From Bacillota bacterium (GTDB lineage: Bacteria; Bacillota; Limnochordia; Limnochordales; Limnochordaceae), in NCBI GenBank assembly GCA_017577405.1, contig PIUA01000017.1, forward strand, positions 1-61,211: DNA of 61,211 nucleotides, written 5' to 3'. How positions within the stretch are numbered: position 1 is the first letter of the stretch; the number at the start of each line of letters is the position of its first letter. The notes under the pieces are model-generated. The model was not told where the DNA came from, made no database searches, and worked only from the letters and a program-made list of their open reading frames with translations. Position numbers and translations under genes: made by a program. Shown piece after piece: positions 47,791 to 56,842 of the stretch.

Positions 47791-48186
47791 CTGGAGATCA
47801 TCGGCATCGGCACCGATCTCATCGAAGTGGAGCGGATTCAATCGGCTTGGGACCGGTTCGGCGACCGGTTCCTCAACCGGATCTTCGCCCCGGGGGAGCA
47901 GGCCTACGCCCTGAGCCGGCCTCACCCGGCCGAATCCCTGGCGGCCCGCTTCGCCGCCAAGGAGGCGGTGATGAAGGCCTTGGGGACAGGCCGGTTCGGG
48001 GTAAGCTGGCGCGAGATTGAGGTGACCCGGGAGCCCAGCGGCCGTCCCGGGATCGCCCTCTCCGGGCGGACCCGGGCCCTGGCCCGTTTTCTGGGGGTCC
48101 AGGGGTGGCACCTCTCCCTTACCCACGACCGGGAGGCGGCCATGGCTTTCGTCATCGCCCTGGGGCGGGCCGGCCGGTCTGGGTGA
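47791..48186 (+). CDS. acpS: Holo-[acyl-carrier-protein] synthase AcpS, probable CTG start
   Basis: Transfers phosphopantetheine from CoA to acyl carrier protein. The N-terminus aligned with the family should be M-x-I-x-GIGTDLIEVERI. The only codon giving this spacing is CTG at 47791, with AGGAGGAAGG (47777-47786) at the right distance. The alternative GTG at 47773 lies upstream of that Shine-Dalgarno and would add MRRKAS. From CTG the protein has 131 residues. Mg-binding D8 of GIGTDLIEVERI and glutamate of RFAAKEAVMKALGTG are present. It is followed after 12 bp by nnr, a common pairing. Confidence 0.9.
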   Translation: MEIIGIGTDLIEVERIQSAWDRFGDRFLNRIFAPGEQAYALSRPHPAESLAARFAAKEAVMKALGTGRFGVSWREIEVTREPSGRPGIALSGRTRALARFLGVQGWHLSLTHDREAAMAFVIALGRAGRSG

Positions 48187-48198
48187 GGAGGGGACGGC

Positions 48199-49788
48199 AT
48201 GCGCTTGACAACCACCGCCCAAGCCCGGGAGGCTGACCGGCGGGCGGAAGCGGCCGGGATGCCCACGAGGATCCTCATGGAGAACGCGGGCGCCCAGGTG
48301 GCCGCCGCAGTGGCCCGTCTCGCCCCGGAGGGCGGGCCTGTCTTGGTCTTCTGCGGCAAAGGGAACAACGGCGGGGATGGCCTGGTCGCCGCCCGCCACC
48401 TGGTGGAGCGGGGCCGGCCGGTGCAGGTGTGGCTGGCCGCGCCCGAGGAGGCCTACCGGGGTGACGCCGGCGCCAACCTGGCCCTGGCCAAGGGGTGGGG
48501 GATCCCCTTGGCGCCGGCGCCGGTCGAGGCGGAGGTTCTGGACCGGGAGCTGGCCCGGTACGCCCTGGTGGTGGACGGGCTCCTGGGCACGGGGGTGCAG
48601 GGGCCCTTGCGGGATCCGTACCGGCTCTGGGTGGCCGCCCTCAACCGGTACACCGGCCCCATCCTCAGCATCGACCTCCCCTCGGGCCTCGACGGCGACC
48701 GGGGCGTGGCCGAGCCCGAGGCGGTCCGGGCCACCTGGACCATCACCTTCGGGTACGGCAAGCCCGGCCTTTACCTCCTGCCCGGGGCCGACTATGCGGG
48801 CCGGGTGGAGGTGGTCCCCATCGGCCTTCCCCCAGACGTTCTCGAGGGGCAGGGCGAGGTGGTGGAGCTTTTGGAAAGCCGCGCCGTCGCCCAGATGCTC
48901 CCGCCCCGGCCGGCCGAAAGCCACAAGGGGACGTACGGCCACCTGCTGGTGGTGGCCGGCTCCCGGAACATGGCGGGCGCGGCGGTGCTGGCCGCCCGGG
49001 GCGGGCTTCGGGGCGGGGCGGGGCTGGTCACCCTGGCCGTGCCCGCCAGCCTCCAGCGTCAGGTGGCGGCCGCCCTCCCCGAGGCCCTCACCTATGGCTT
49101 GCCCGAGACGGAGGCGGGCACCCTGGGGGTGGAGGCGGCGGAGGTGGTGGCCCAGCTGTTGGCCACCCGCCAGGCCTTGGCCATCGGGCCCGGCCTGGGG
49201 ACGGCTCCCGAGACGGCCCAATTTTTCCAGGCGTTGCTGGAGCGTCCTGAGGTTCAGCACTGCCCGGCGGTGCTGGACGCGGACGCCTTGAACCTGCTGG
49301 CCCAGGCCCCCGAGCGGGTGGAGGCCCTGGCCCGGCGGCCCGGAGGGCTCCCCTGGGTCTTGACGCCCCATCCGGGCGAGATGGCCCGGCTCCTGGGCCG
49401 GAGCACCGCCGACGTGCAGGCCGACCGGCCCGGCGCCGTCCGGGAAGCGGCGGCCCGTTTCGGCGGGGTGGTGGTCTTGAAAGGGGCCCGGAGCCTGGTG
49501 GCCCATCCGTCGGGCCGGTGGGCCATCAACCCGACGGGAAACCCCGGCATGGCCACGGGCGGCATGGGGGATGTGCTCACCGGGCTGGTGGGGGCTCTCT
49601 TGGCCCAGGGGCTCGGGCCCTGGGAGGCGGCGGCGGCCGGCGTCTACCTCCACGGTCTGGCGGGCGACCTCCAGGCGGAGGCGAGGGGCCCCGCGGGGCT
49701 TCTGACCAGCGAGGTGGCCGACGCCCTGCCCGCGGCCCGGCGGCGGGTGCTGAGGGAGGCAGGCCTCAATGGCGCACGGGGGGACTGA
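48199..49788 (+). CDS. nnr: Bifunctional NAD(P)H-hydrate epimerase/dehydratase Nnr
   Basis: Repairs hydrated NADH and NADPH. It has 529 residues in two domains: NnrE-type epimerase (about 1-215; MENAGAQVAAAV near residues 28-39, GKGNNGGDGLVAARHL near 53-68, IDLPSGLDGDRG) and NnrD-type ADP-dependent dehydratase (about 225-515; SHKGTYGHLLVVAGS, LTPHPGEMARLLG, TGNPGMATGGMGDVLTG). GAGGAGGGGACGGC lies upstream of the ATG. The 3' end overlaps alr by 20 bp. Order acpS-nnr-alr is widely conserved in Gram-positives. Confidence 0.95.
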   Translation: MRLTTTAQAREADRRAEAAGMPTRILMENAGAQVAAAVARLAPEGGPVLVFCGKGNNGGDGLVAARHLVERGRPVQVWLAAPEEAYRGDAGANLALAKGWGIPLAPAPVEAEVLDRELARYALVVDGLLGTGVQGPLRDPYRLWVAALNRYTGPILSIDLPSGLDGDRGVAEPEAVRATWTITFGYGKPGLYLLPGADYAGRVEVVPIGLPPDVLEGQGEVVELLESRAVAQMLPPRPAESHKGTYGHLLVVAGSRNMAGAAVLAARGGLRGGAGLVTLAVPASLQRQVAAALPEALTYGLPETEAGTLGVEAAEVVAQLLATRQALAIGPGLGTAPETAQFFQALLERPEVQHCPAVLDADALNLLAQAPERVEALARRPGGLPWVLTPHPGEMARLLGRSTADVQADRPGAVREAAARFGGVVVLKGARSLVAHPSGRWAINPTGNPGMATGGMGDVLTGLVGALLAQGLGPWEAAAAGVYLHGLAGDLQAEARGPAGLLTSEVADALPAARRRVLREAGLNGARGD

Positions 49789-50902
49789 CGAGCGGTCGTG
49801 GGTGGAGGTGGATCTGGCCCGGATCCGGGCCAACGCGGCGGCCCTGGTCCGGGTGGCCGCGCCCGCCCGGCTGATGGCGGTGGTGAAGGCGGACGGCTAC
49901 GGGCATGGGGCGGTCCCCGTGGCCCGGGCAGCCCTGGCGGGCGGGGCCTCGGCCCTGGCCGTCGCCACCCTCACCGAGGGGGAGGCCCTCCGCCAGGCGG
50001 GGATCGACGCCCCCATCCTGGTCTTTGCCCCCGCCCGGCCCGATCTGGCCCGTCGCTACGTCGCGCACCGGCTCCTGGCCACGGTGGTGGACTGGGACCA
50101 GGCCCAGGCCCTGGCCCAGGCTGCCCGGGAGCTGGGGGCCGAGCTCACCGTCCACGTGAAGGTGGACACGGGCATGGGCCGCCTGGGCTTCTTGCCCGAA
50201 GAGGCCCTCGCCCGCTGGGAGGCCCTGGCCGCCCTGGAAGGGCTGACCCTGGAGGGCCTCTACACCCACCTGGCCACCGCCGACGAGGCGGAGACGGCCT
50301 ACGTCCGCCTCCAGTGGGAGCGGTTCCAGGGCCTCATCGACCACCTGGATGCCCGGGGCCTCCGGCCACCGGTGGTCCACGGGGCCAACTCGGCCGCGCT
50401 CCTCCGCCTGCCCGAGACCCGGCTGGACCTGGTCCGGGCGGGCCTGGCCCTCTACGGCATCCTGCCCCCCAACGTGCCCCCGCGCACCCGGCTCCAACCC
50501 GCCCTCACCTGGAAGTGCCGCATTACCGCCGTCCGCACCCTGCCCGCGGGCTGGGGGATCAGCTACGGGATTGAGCACGTCACCTGGCGGCCCACCCGGG
50601 TGGCCACCTTGGCCGTGGGGTACGCGGACGGCTACCGGCGGGCGCTGAGCGGGCGGGCCCAGGTGCTCATTCAGGGGCACCGCTGCCCGGTCTTGGGCCG
50701 GGTGACCATGGACCAGGTGATGGTGGACATCACCGACCTGGAGGAGGATCCGGGCCAGGAGGCGATCCTTCTCGGGGGCAGCGGCCCCCTGGCCATCGAG
50801 GCGTGGGAGCTGGCCCGGTGGATGGGGACCATCCCCTACGAGGTCTTCACCGGCATCTCCCCCCGGGTGGAACGGCGCTACCTGGGCGAGTTGGAGGGGT
50901 GA
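49769..50902 (+). CDS. alr: Alanine racemase Alr
   Basis: PLP enzyme supplying D-alanine for peptidoglycan. It has 377 residues. The PLP lysine is K40 in VVKADGYGHG, and the second catalytic base is Y266 in GISYGIEHV. VDTGMGRLGF and the C-terminal VTMDQVMVDIT are signatures. The ATG lies 20 bp inside the nnr frame with GAGGGAGG upstream; no later start fits the conserved N-terminal WVEVDLARIRANAAAL. It is followed by a separate promoter for hemA. Confidence 0.95.
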   Translation: MAHGGTDERSWVEVDLARIRANAAALVRVAAPARLMAVVKADGYGHGAVPVARAALAGGASALAVATLTEGEALRQAGIDAPILVFAPARPDLARRYVAHRLLATVVDWDQAQALAQAARELGAELTVHVKVDTGMGRLGFLPEEALARWEALAALEGLTLEGLYTHLATADEAETAYVRLQWERFQGLIDHLDARGLRPPVVHGANSAALLRLPETRLDLVRAGLALYGILPPNVPPRTRLQPALTWKCRITAVRTLPAGWGISYGIEHVTWRPTRVATLAVGYADGYRRALSGRAQVLIQGHRCPVLGRVTMDQVMVDITDLEEDPGQEAILLGGSGPLAIEAWELARWMGTIPYEVFTGISPRVERRYLGELEG

Positions 50903-50916
50903 GGGCTGGGCCCGCC

Positions 50917-50945
50917 TTGGGGCTTGGCTTCCAGCGTGCTATAAT
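50917..50945 (+). promoter_or_regulatory. Sigma-A promoter of hemA-hemC
   Basis: Perfect TATAAT (50940-50945) with TTGGGG (50917-50922) 17 bp upstream. The start of transcription would be near 50952, about 32 bases before the hemA TTG. It lies immediately after alr. Confidence 0.8.
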
Positions 50946-50983
50946 GCTTCTGACGTCGGCCCCATCAGGGAGAGGGAAGGCAG

Positions 50984-52387
50984 TTGCACCTGTCTGTCGC
51001 GGGAGTGAGCCACCGGAGCGCCCCCATCGCCATCCGGGAGCAGCTCCACCTCACACCCGAGGCCACCCGCCAGCTCGTTCGGGAGGTGGTCCGGTCCGGG
51101 GAGGAGGTGGCCATCCTCTCCACCTGTAACCGGACCGAGTGGTACGTCCTCGACCGGGATGGGAGCACCTCCCGCCGCATCCGAGCGCGCCTGACCGGCG
51201 ACGATCCCACCTTCCAACCCTACCTTTATCACTATGAAGGCGCGGCCGCCGCCCGCCACCTCTTCCGGGTGGCGGGCGGCCTGGACAGCTTGGTTTTGGG
51301 CGAGGCCCAGATCTTGGGCCAGGTGCGGGAGGCCTTCGAGCTGGCCCGGGAGGCGGGGACGGTGGGCCCGATCCTGGAGCAGCTGGGCCGGAAAGCCCTG
51401 GAGGCGGGGAAGCGGATCCGCTCCGAAACAGGGATCGGCCGGGGCACGGCGTCCATCAGCTCCGCGGCCGTGCACCTGGCCCGGGCCATCTTTCCCGACC
51501 TGGCCGGCAGTCAGGTGCTGGTCCTGGGCGCCGGCGAGATGGCCACCCTCACCGCCCGGCACCTGCGGGAGCAGGGGGCCCGGGCGGTGATCGTCGCCAA
51601 CCGGAACCGGCACCGGGCCCAGCAGGTGGCTGCCGCCTGCGGCGGCCGGGCCGCCGGGTTCGACGAGCTGGAGCCCCTCCTGGTGGCGAGCGACATCGTC
51701 ATCAGCTCCACCGCCGCCCCCCACGCGGTCATCCGGCGGGAGCTTCTGGAGCGGATCCTGCCCGCCCGGCGGGGCCGGCCCCTCTACATCATCGACATCG
51801 CGGTGCCCCGGGATGTGGAGGTGGCCTGCGGGGAGCTGGAAGGGGTCACCCTCCACAACATCGACGACCTGGAGCAGGTGGTGGCGGCCAACCTGACCCA
51901 GCGGGAGGCCCATCTGGAGGCGGCCGAGCGGGTGGTGGAGGAGACGGTGGCGGAGTTTGTGGCTTGGTGGCGGAGCCGGGCGGCGGCCCCGCTGATCCGG
52001 GCCCTCTTCGACCACGCGGCGGCCATCCGGGAGGCGGAGGTGGCCCGGGCCTTGCGACGGCTGGGCGAGCTCGATCCCCGCCAGCGGGAGGTGGTGGAGG
52101 CGATGGCCAGCGCCATCGTCAACAAGCTCCTCCACCGGCCCGTCACCCGGCTGAAGGCGGCGCTGGCCCACGGGGATGGCCGGGCGTACCTTCAGAGCCT
52201 GCAGGATCTCTTCGGCTTGGAGCTCCCACCCGGCGGGGAGCCGGGCCCGGAGGTCCAGCCTGCCGGGCCCCCTGGGGAGGGGCGGCCCCCTCGGCAGGGG
52301 GCGGGGGATGCCTGGCCTGAGCAGACGGGGCCCGATCCCTTCGGGCGCCAGGAAGTAGGACGGCACGAAGGAAAGGCGGTGGGCTGA
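50984..52387 (+). CDS. hemA: Glutamyl-tRNA reductase HemA
   Basis: Reduces glutamyl-tRNA to glutamate-1-semialdehyde, first step of C5 tetrapyrrole synthesis. It has 467 residues from TTG 50984 (GGGAGAGGGAAGG upstream). The catalytic cysteine is C48 in LSTCNRTEWY, LVLGEAQILGQVREA is near residues 104-118, and the NADPH domain has VLGAGEMATLTARHL. The C-terminal about 50 residues after LFGLELP are Pro/Gly-rich and absent from ordinary HemA. HemC follows four bases after the stop; hemX, usual between them in Bacillus, is missing. Confidence 0.95.
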   Translation: MHLSVAGVSHRSAPIAIREQLHLTPEATRQLVREVVRSGEEVAILSTCNRTEWYVLDRDGSTSRRIRARLTGDDPTFQPYLYHYEGAAAARHLFRVAGGLDSLVLGEAQILGQVREAFELAREAGTVGPILEQLGRKALEAGKRIRSETGIGRGTASISSAAVHLARAIFPDLAGSQVLVLGAGEMATLTARHLREQGARAVIVANRNRHRAQQVAAACGGRAAGFDELEPLLVASDIVISSTAAPHAVIRRELLERILPARRGRPLYIIDIAVPRDVEVACGELEGVTLHNIDDLEQVVAANLTQREAHLEAAERVVEETVAEFVAWWRSRAAAPLIRALFDHAAAIREAEVARALRRLGELDPRQREVVEAMASAIVNKLLHRPVTRLKAALAHGDGRAYLQSLQDLFGLELPPGGEPGPEVQPAGPPGEGRPPRQGAGDAWPEQTGPDPFGRQEVGRHEGKAVG

Positions 52388-52391
52388 GGCG

Positions 52392-53309
52392 ATGGGCGGG
52401 GAGCGGCGGGTGGTGCGGGTGGGGACCCGGAAGAGTCCCCTGGCCCTCTGGCAGACCCGGTGGGTGATCGCCCGGCTCCAGGAAGCCTGGCCCGGGCTCC
52501 ATTTTGAAGAGGTCCCCATGGTGACCCAGGGGGATCTGGTGCTGGACCGGCCCCTGGACCAGGCGGGCGGCCGGGGGCTCTTCGTGGCCGAGATGGAGGA
52601 GGCCCTGCTCGCGGGGCGGATCGACCTGGCCGTCCACAGCATGAAGGATCTGCCCATCGAGCTGGCCCCGGGGCTGGTCCTGGGGCCGGTGCCCCCGCGG
52701 GCCGACCCCAGGGACCTCTTCGTCTCCCGCCAGGGCTGGCAGAGCCTGGCCCAGCTGCCGCCCAAGGCCCGGGTGGGCACCAGCAGCCCCCGCCGGCGGG
52801 CCCAGCTCCTCGCCCAGCGGCCCGATCTGGAGATCGTGCCCGTCCGGGGCAACCTGGGGACCCGCCTGCGCAAGCTGGAGGAGGGCCAGGTGGACGGCCT
52901 GGTCCTGGCCGCCGCCGGGTTGGCCCGCATGGGGTACGAGCTGGCCGGCTTCCCGCTGGAGCCCCCGCTCTTCCTGCCCGCGGTGGGTCAGGGGGCGCTG
53001 GCCCTGGAGCTCCGGGCTGACGACCCCTGGCTGCGGGAGCGGCTGGCACCCCTGGGGGACCCAGCCGCGACCGCGGAGGTGGCCGCGGAGCGGGCCCTCC
53101 TCCGGCACCTGGGGGGCGGCTGCCACCTGCCCATCGCCGCCTGGGCCCGGGCGTCTGGGGACCGGCTCACCTTGCAGGCTCGGGTGATCAGCCCCGACGG
53201 CGCCCGGCACCTGGACGGCCAGCTCACCGGCCCCCTGTCCGAGGCTGCCTCTTTAGGAGAGCGGCTGGCCGGGGAGCTCCTGGCCCGGGGGGCCCGGGAC
53301 CTCCTCTGA
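52392..53309 (+). CDS. hemC: Porphobilinogen deaminase HemC
   Basis: Polymerises four porphobilinogens into hydroxymethylbilane. It has 305 residues. The dipyrromethane cofactor is held by C244 (LGGGCHLPIAAW). The conserved substrate-site residues appear in GTRKSPLALWQT, HSMKDLP and GTSSPRRRAQLL. It starts four bases after hemA. No hemD follows; a GC hairpin and a minus-strand gene end the operon. Confidence 0.95.
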   Translation: MGGERRVVRVGTRKSPLALWQTRWVIARLQEAWPGLHFEEVPMVTQGDLVLDRPLDQAGGRGLFVAEMEEALLAGRIDLAVHSMKDLPIELAPGLVLGPVPPRADPRDLFVSRQGWQSLAQLPPKARVGTSSPRRRAQLLAQRPDLEIVPVRGNLGTRLRKLEEGQVDGLVLAAAGLARMGYELAGFPLEPPLFLPAVGQGALALELRADDPWLRERLAPLGDPAATAEVAAERALLRHLGGGCHLPIAAWARASGDRLTLQARVISPDGARHLDGQLTGPLSEAASLGERLAGELLARGARDLL

Positions 53310-53319
53310 GGGCCTCCCC

Positions 53320-53351
53320 GGACCGCCGCGGCTTCGCCGGGCCGGCGGTCC
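53320..53351 (+). terminator. GC hairpin between convergent hemC and the minus-strand small gene
   Basis: Perfect 9-bp inverted repeat GGACCGCCG (53320-53328) / CGGCGGTCC (53343-53351), with a nested CGGC-TTCG-CCGG tetraloop stem inside. It has no T-run, but lies exactly between two convergent stops and could serve both strands. Confidence 0.45.
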
Positions 53352-53370
53352 ATCAGGGCCGGCCGCGGCC

Positions 53371-53601
53371 TTACCGCCGCCGTTGGGCTCGGGCCGCCTT
53401 CCCCGTGGGCCGGGGCGGGCGGCCCCCTTCGTAGGGCCAGTGCTGGTCCGCGTCGTCGGGACTGTCCAAGCCCACCAGGCTCTGGGGGTCCCCCAAGGGT
53501 TCGGCGCCCGACAGGGGATCGTCGGGGCTGTCCATCCCCACCAGGTTCGCCTCCCTCCGGTCGATCCGCGCCTCGAGCCGGGGCTTCTTGCCCTTTGCCA
53601 C
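53371..53601 (-). CDS. Small hypothetical protein with two VG(M/L)DSPDD repeats
   Basis: Small acidic/basic mixed protein, 76 residues, that I do not recognise. On the minus strand GTG at 53601 stands seven bases from GGAGG; an ATG two codons earlier (53607) is too close to that site. After a lysine-rich start (AKGKKPRLEARIDRRE) come two repeats, NLVGMDSPDDP and SLVGLDSPDDA, spaced 19 residues apart, then WPYEGG and a basic tail (KAARAQRRR). No membrane segment or signal is seen. The repeats and the strong ribosome-binding site make it more likely real than a shadow frame. Function unknown; a small spore-type protein is one possibility. Confidence 0.6.
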   Translation of the reverse strand: MAKGKKPRLEARIDRREANLVGMDSPDDPLSGAEPLGDPQSLVGLDSPDDADQHWPYEGGRPPRPTGKAARAQRRR

Positions 53602-53761
53602 GACCATTCCTCCTCTGGGCGTCCTCACCCTGAGTCTGCCCCGCGCGCCGGGGCGCATCCCCTGCCAAGGCCGGGGGGATCCTTCCACCTGGGAAGGTTT
53701 CCTGAGTCCCACTTCAGCCCAGGCCCCGGCCTGCACCCGGGGGCTGGGCAGGGGAGGCGGC

Positions 53762-55162
53762 GTGGTGGCGGTCCGGGTCTTGATGCTCAGCTGGGAGTAC
53801 CCGCCCCGGGTGGTGGGGGGGCTGGCCCGCGCGGTCTGCGGCCTCTCCCGGGCGCTGGTCGCCCGGGGGGTGGAGGTGACGGTCCTCACCCTGGGGGAGG
53901 CGGGCAGCCCCTTCCGGGAGGAGGACCGGGGCGTGGAGGTGATCCGGGTCCGGAACGGCTTCCCCAGCTCGCCCGATCTCATCCCCACCATCGCCCACTT
54001 CAACTTTGATCTGATCCAGGCGGCGGTCCCGCTGATGGAGACGGGCTTCGACCTGATCCACGCCCACGACTGGCTTGTCGCCTACGCCGCCCGCACCCTG
54101 AAGCACGGCTACCGCCTGCCTCTGGTGGCCACCCTCCACGCCACAGAACACGGCCGCAACCAAGGCCTCCATACGCCGCTCCAGCGGTACATCCACGACA
54201 TGGAGTGGACCCTCACCTACGAAGCGTGGCGGGTGATCCTCTGCAGCGAGGCCATGCGGGAGGAGGCGTCGCGGCTCTTCCACCTTCCCGGAGACAAGAC
54301 CCTGGTTCTGCCCAACGGGATCGAGCCCGACGAGGTGGCCGTGCCCGAGGGGGAGGACCTGGCCGCCTTCCGGCGGGCCCACGCCGCCCCGGACCAGCCC
54401 ATGATCCTGGCCATGGGCCGCCTGGTGCCGGAGAAGGGGTTCCACGTCCTCTTGGATGCCTTCCGCCTTATCCTGGAGCGCACGCCCAAGGCGAAGCTGG
54501 TCCTCGCCGGGGAAGGCCCCCAGCGGAAGGCCTTGGAGGAGCAGGCCGAGCGGTTAGGCATCGCCCAGCACGTCTACTTCAAGGGCTTCGCCACCGATCC
54601 GGTGCGGAACCGGCTCCTCCACGTGGCGGACGTGGCCGTCTTCCCCAGCCTCTACGAACCCTTTGGGATCGTCGCCCTGGAGGCGATGAGCGTGGGGCTG
54701 CCGGTGGTGGCCGCACGCAGCGGCGGGCTGGCGGAGGTGGTGGAGCACGGCGAGACGGGCTTCTTGGTGCCGCCCGGCGATGCGGGCGCCTTGGCCGACG
54801 CCCTGGTGCCCCTCCTAATCAGCCCTGGGCTGCGGGAGCACTTGGGACGGAAGGGCCAGGAGCGGGCCCGGACCCGGTTCGGGTGGGTCCGGGTGGCGGA
54901 GCGGACCCTCGAGGCGTACCATCGCATCTTGGAGGAGCGGCGCCAGGTGCGGTGGCTCTCCCTGCTGGACGGGGTGCGCCCCCGCGACCGGCGGGCCGAC
55001 GGCGGCGCCGGCCTGGAGGTTCTGCCCTCCCGGTATACGGGCGACGGAACCCGGGCGCCTGCCACCCCCGCCCGGGCGCGGGGCGCCGCGGCCCGGGGGG
55101 CCCGCGCCGGGCGGGCCGCCCGGCCGGGCCATACCAGCCCAGGCCCCGCCTCGGCCAGCTAG
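53762..55162 (+). CDS. GT4 family glycosyltransferase, glycogen/starch synthase-like
   Basis: Glycosyltransferase of 466 residues with two Rossmann halves (GT-B). The N-terminal [18 protein letters not shown] and the phrase [15 protein letters not shown] resemble the GT5/GT4 glycogen synthase group; the C-terminal half has [19 protein letters not shown] and [18 protein letters not shown], the retaining EX7E motif. Starts GTG 53762 or 53765, with GGGGAGGC upstream. The last 60 residues are Arg/Ala/Pro-rich. Facing a GH57 branching enzyme and DUF4912 protein, it probably makes an alpha-glucan; ADP- or UDP-glucose as donor is not determined. Confidence 0.82.
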   Translation: MVAVRVLMLSWEYPPRVVGGLARAVCGLSRALVARGVEVTVLTLGEAGSPFREEDRGVEVIRVRNGFPSSPDLIPTIAHFNFDLIQAAVPLMETGFDLIHAHDWLVAYAARTLKHGYRLPLVATLHATEHGRNQGLHTPLQRYIHDMEWTLTYEAWRVILCSEAMREEASRLFHLPGDKTLVLPNGIEPDEVAVPEGEDLAAFRRAHAAPDQPMILAMGRLVPEKGFHVLLDAFRLILERTPKAKLVLAGEGPQRKALEEQAERLGIAQHVYFKGFATDPVRNRLLHVADVAVFPSLYEPFGIVALEAMSVGLPVVAARSGGLAEVVEHGETGFLVPPGDAGALADALVPLLISPGLREHLGRKGQERARTRFGWVRVAERTLEAYHRILEERRQVRWLSLLDGVRPRDRRADGGAGLEVLPSRYTGDGTRAPATPARARGAAARGARAGRAARPGHTSPGPASAS

Positions 55163-55163
55163 G

Positions 55164-55196
55164 CTCCGGCTCGCCGCCTGGGCGACTGGGAGCCGC
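55164..55196 (+). terminator. Hairpin between convergent glycosyltransferase and GH57 genes
   Basis: GGCTCC (55164-55169) pairs with GGAGCC (55191-55196), and inside it TCGCC pairs with GGCGA. It lies between two convergent stops. There is no T-run on either side, so it is only a candidate bidirectional terminator. Confidence 0.4.
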
Positions 55197-55225
55197 ACTG
55201 CTTCCTTCCCGTCGCCCGTGCGCCG

Positions 55226-56842
55226 TTACCCTCCCGCGGCCTGCGGGGCCGGGGCGGGCTGGGGGGCGTAGACTCGGTAGTCCAGGAAGGGGAAGAGGTT
55301 GTCCCGCTCCTCCAGGAGGCCCAACCGGTACCCGTCGATGGTCCCCCGGAGTAGGTCGTGGTAGAGGGTGTGGAACCGCTCCAAGTGCTCCACCGTCCGC
55401 CGCCGGGCGTACTCCACCATGGTGCCCGTCTTCATGATGAAGGCCCAGTCGCTGGCCTGGGCCAGGAGGAGCTCCCGGGCTGCCTGGTTGAGGGCCCGCC
55501 GCTGGAGGCCTTGGGCCTCGGGGAAGCGGCGAGCCAGCTCCACCATCCGCTCCGCCGCCTTGTGGAGGTGGCGGTAGATCCAGTCGTTGCTCCCCTCGAG
55601 CCAGACCTCGTTGTAGCCCTTGTAGCCCCAGCTGGACAGGGTGGGCTCCACCAGGGCCAGCTGGGTGAGGCGGTCCAGGTGGCGGCCGGGGGTGGTGGTC
55701 CGGACGCTGGGGTTGGCCGCCATGAAGCGGAGGACGTCTTCGAGGAAGTCGGGTCCTTCAAACCACCAGTGGCCGAAGAGCTCGGCATCGTAGGGCGCGA
55801 GCACCACCGGCGGGTCGTCCATCCCCCCCGCCAGGTACTCCACCTGCTTGGCCCGGTTGAAGACGAAGTTGCCCGCGTGGACCCGGGCCCGCTCCCGGGC
55901 GGCGTCGGGGTCGTAGAGTTCCTTGTGGGGTGTGGGGCCGGTGATCCGGTGGTACTTGAAGCCGGTGTTGCCCCGGATCCCCGCCCGCAGGTAAGGCTTG
56001 ATGTACTCCCAGTCCAGGTCCCAGCCGATGTCCCGGTAGAAGTCCCGGTAGGCAGGGTCGCCCGGGTAGCCTTCGGTGGCGCTCCAGACCTGCTTGGAGG
56101 ACTCCCAGTCCCGGCCGAAGACGGCCAGGCCCGCCCCCGTCACCACCGGCTGGTAGACCGCATGGGGAGGCCGGGGCTGGCCGAAGAGGAGGCCGTGGGC
56201 GTCCACAATGGTGTACTCCACCCCGTGGCGGCGGAGGATCTGGTCGTGGCCCGGGTGGAAGCCGCACTCGGGAAGCCAGAAGCCCCGGGGCTGGCGCCCG
56301 AAGAGCTCCCGGTAGGCGTGCACCCCCACCGCGATCTGGGCCTCCACCGCTTGGGGCACCACGTCCATAAGGGGCAGGTAGCCGTGGGTGGCGGCGGAGG
56401 CGAGGATCTCCACCCGGCCCGCCTCCTGGAGCCGGGCCAAGGGGGTGATCAGATCCCCCCGGTACCGGTCATGGTAGAGCAGGGCCACCCGGTCCCAGTG
56501 GTCCGCATGGAAACGGGCGAGGCGATGGAGCTCCGGGTGGTGCCGGGTCCGGTGGAGCTCTCGGCGGCCCAGGTCCTGCATGAGAGCCACGTGCCGGCGG
56601 AAGCGCTCCTGGAGGAGGGGGTCCCGGAGCATGGCGGCGAGGGTCGGGGTGAGGGTGAAGCTCAGGTGATAGGGCACCCCTTCCTCGGCCAGGCGCTCCA
56701 GCCGGTCCAGGAGCGGAATGTAGCACTCGGCCATGGCTTCATAGAGCCAGGCTTCTTCCAGGGCGTCGGGATGCTCCGGGTGCCGGACGAAGGGGAGGTG
56801 GGCGTGGAGGACCATCGCCACCCACCCCAAGGGTTCAGCCAC
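55226..56842 (-). CDS. GH57 1,4-alpha-glucan branching enzyme-like protein
   Basis: Glycoside hydrolase family 57 protein, 538 residues, matching the length of thermophile branching enzymes such as TK1436. The GH57 motifs are present in order: HAHLPF (residues 13-18), the catalytic nucleophile E192 in GFWLPECGFHPG, and the acid/base D352 in APYDAELFGHWW. A C-terminal DUF1957-type helical domain (SSWGYKGYNEVWLEG and following) covers about 400-520. It branches alpha-1,4-glucan chains in glycogen. It is the second gene of a minus-strand pair, overlapping the DUF4912 gene by 8 bp. Confidence 0.92.
   Translation of the reverse strand: MAEPLGWVAMVLHAHLPFVRHPEHPDALEEAWLYEAMAECYIPLLDRLERLAEEGVPYHLSFTLTPTLAAMLRDPLLQERFRRHVALMQDLGRRELHRTRHHPELHRLARFHADHWDRVALLYHDRYRGDLITPLARLQEAGRVEILASAATHGYLPLMDVVPQAVEAQIAVGVHAYRELFGRQPRGFWLPECGFHPGHDQILRRHGVEYTIVDAHGLLFGQPRPPHAVYQPVVTGAGLAVFGRDWESSKQVWSATEGYPGDPAYRDFYRDIGWDLDWEYIKPYLRAGIRGNTGFKYHRITGPTPHKELYDPDAARERARVHAGNFVFNRAKQVEYLAGGMDDPPVVLAPYDAELFGHWWFEGPDFLEDVLRFMAANPSVRTTTPGRHLDRLTQLALVEPTLSSWGYKGYNEVWLEGSNDWIYRHLHKAAERMVELARRFPEAQGLQRRALNQAARELLLAQASDWAFIMKTGTMVEYARRRTVEHLERFHTLYHDLLRGTIDGYRLGLLEERDNLFPFLDYRVYAPQPAPAPQAAGG

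Noticed and set aside
46234-49833. 1199-residue minus-strand ORF opposite glmM-acpS-nnr
   Set aside because: Shadow frame of three real genes; low complexity and no ribosome-binding site.
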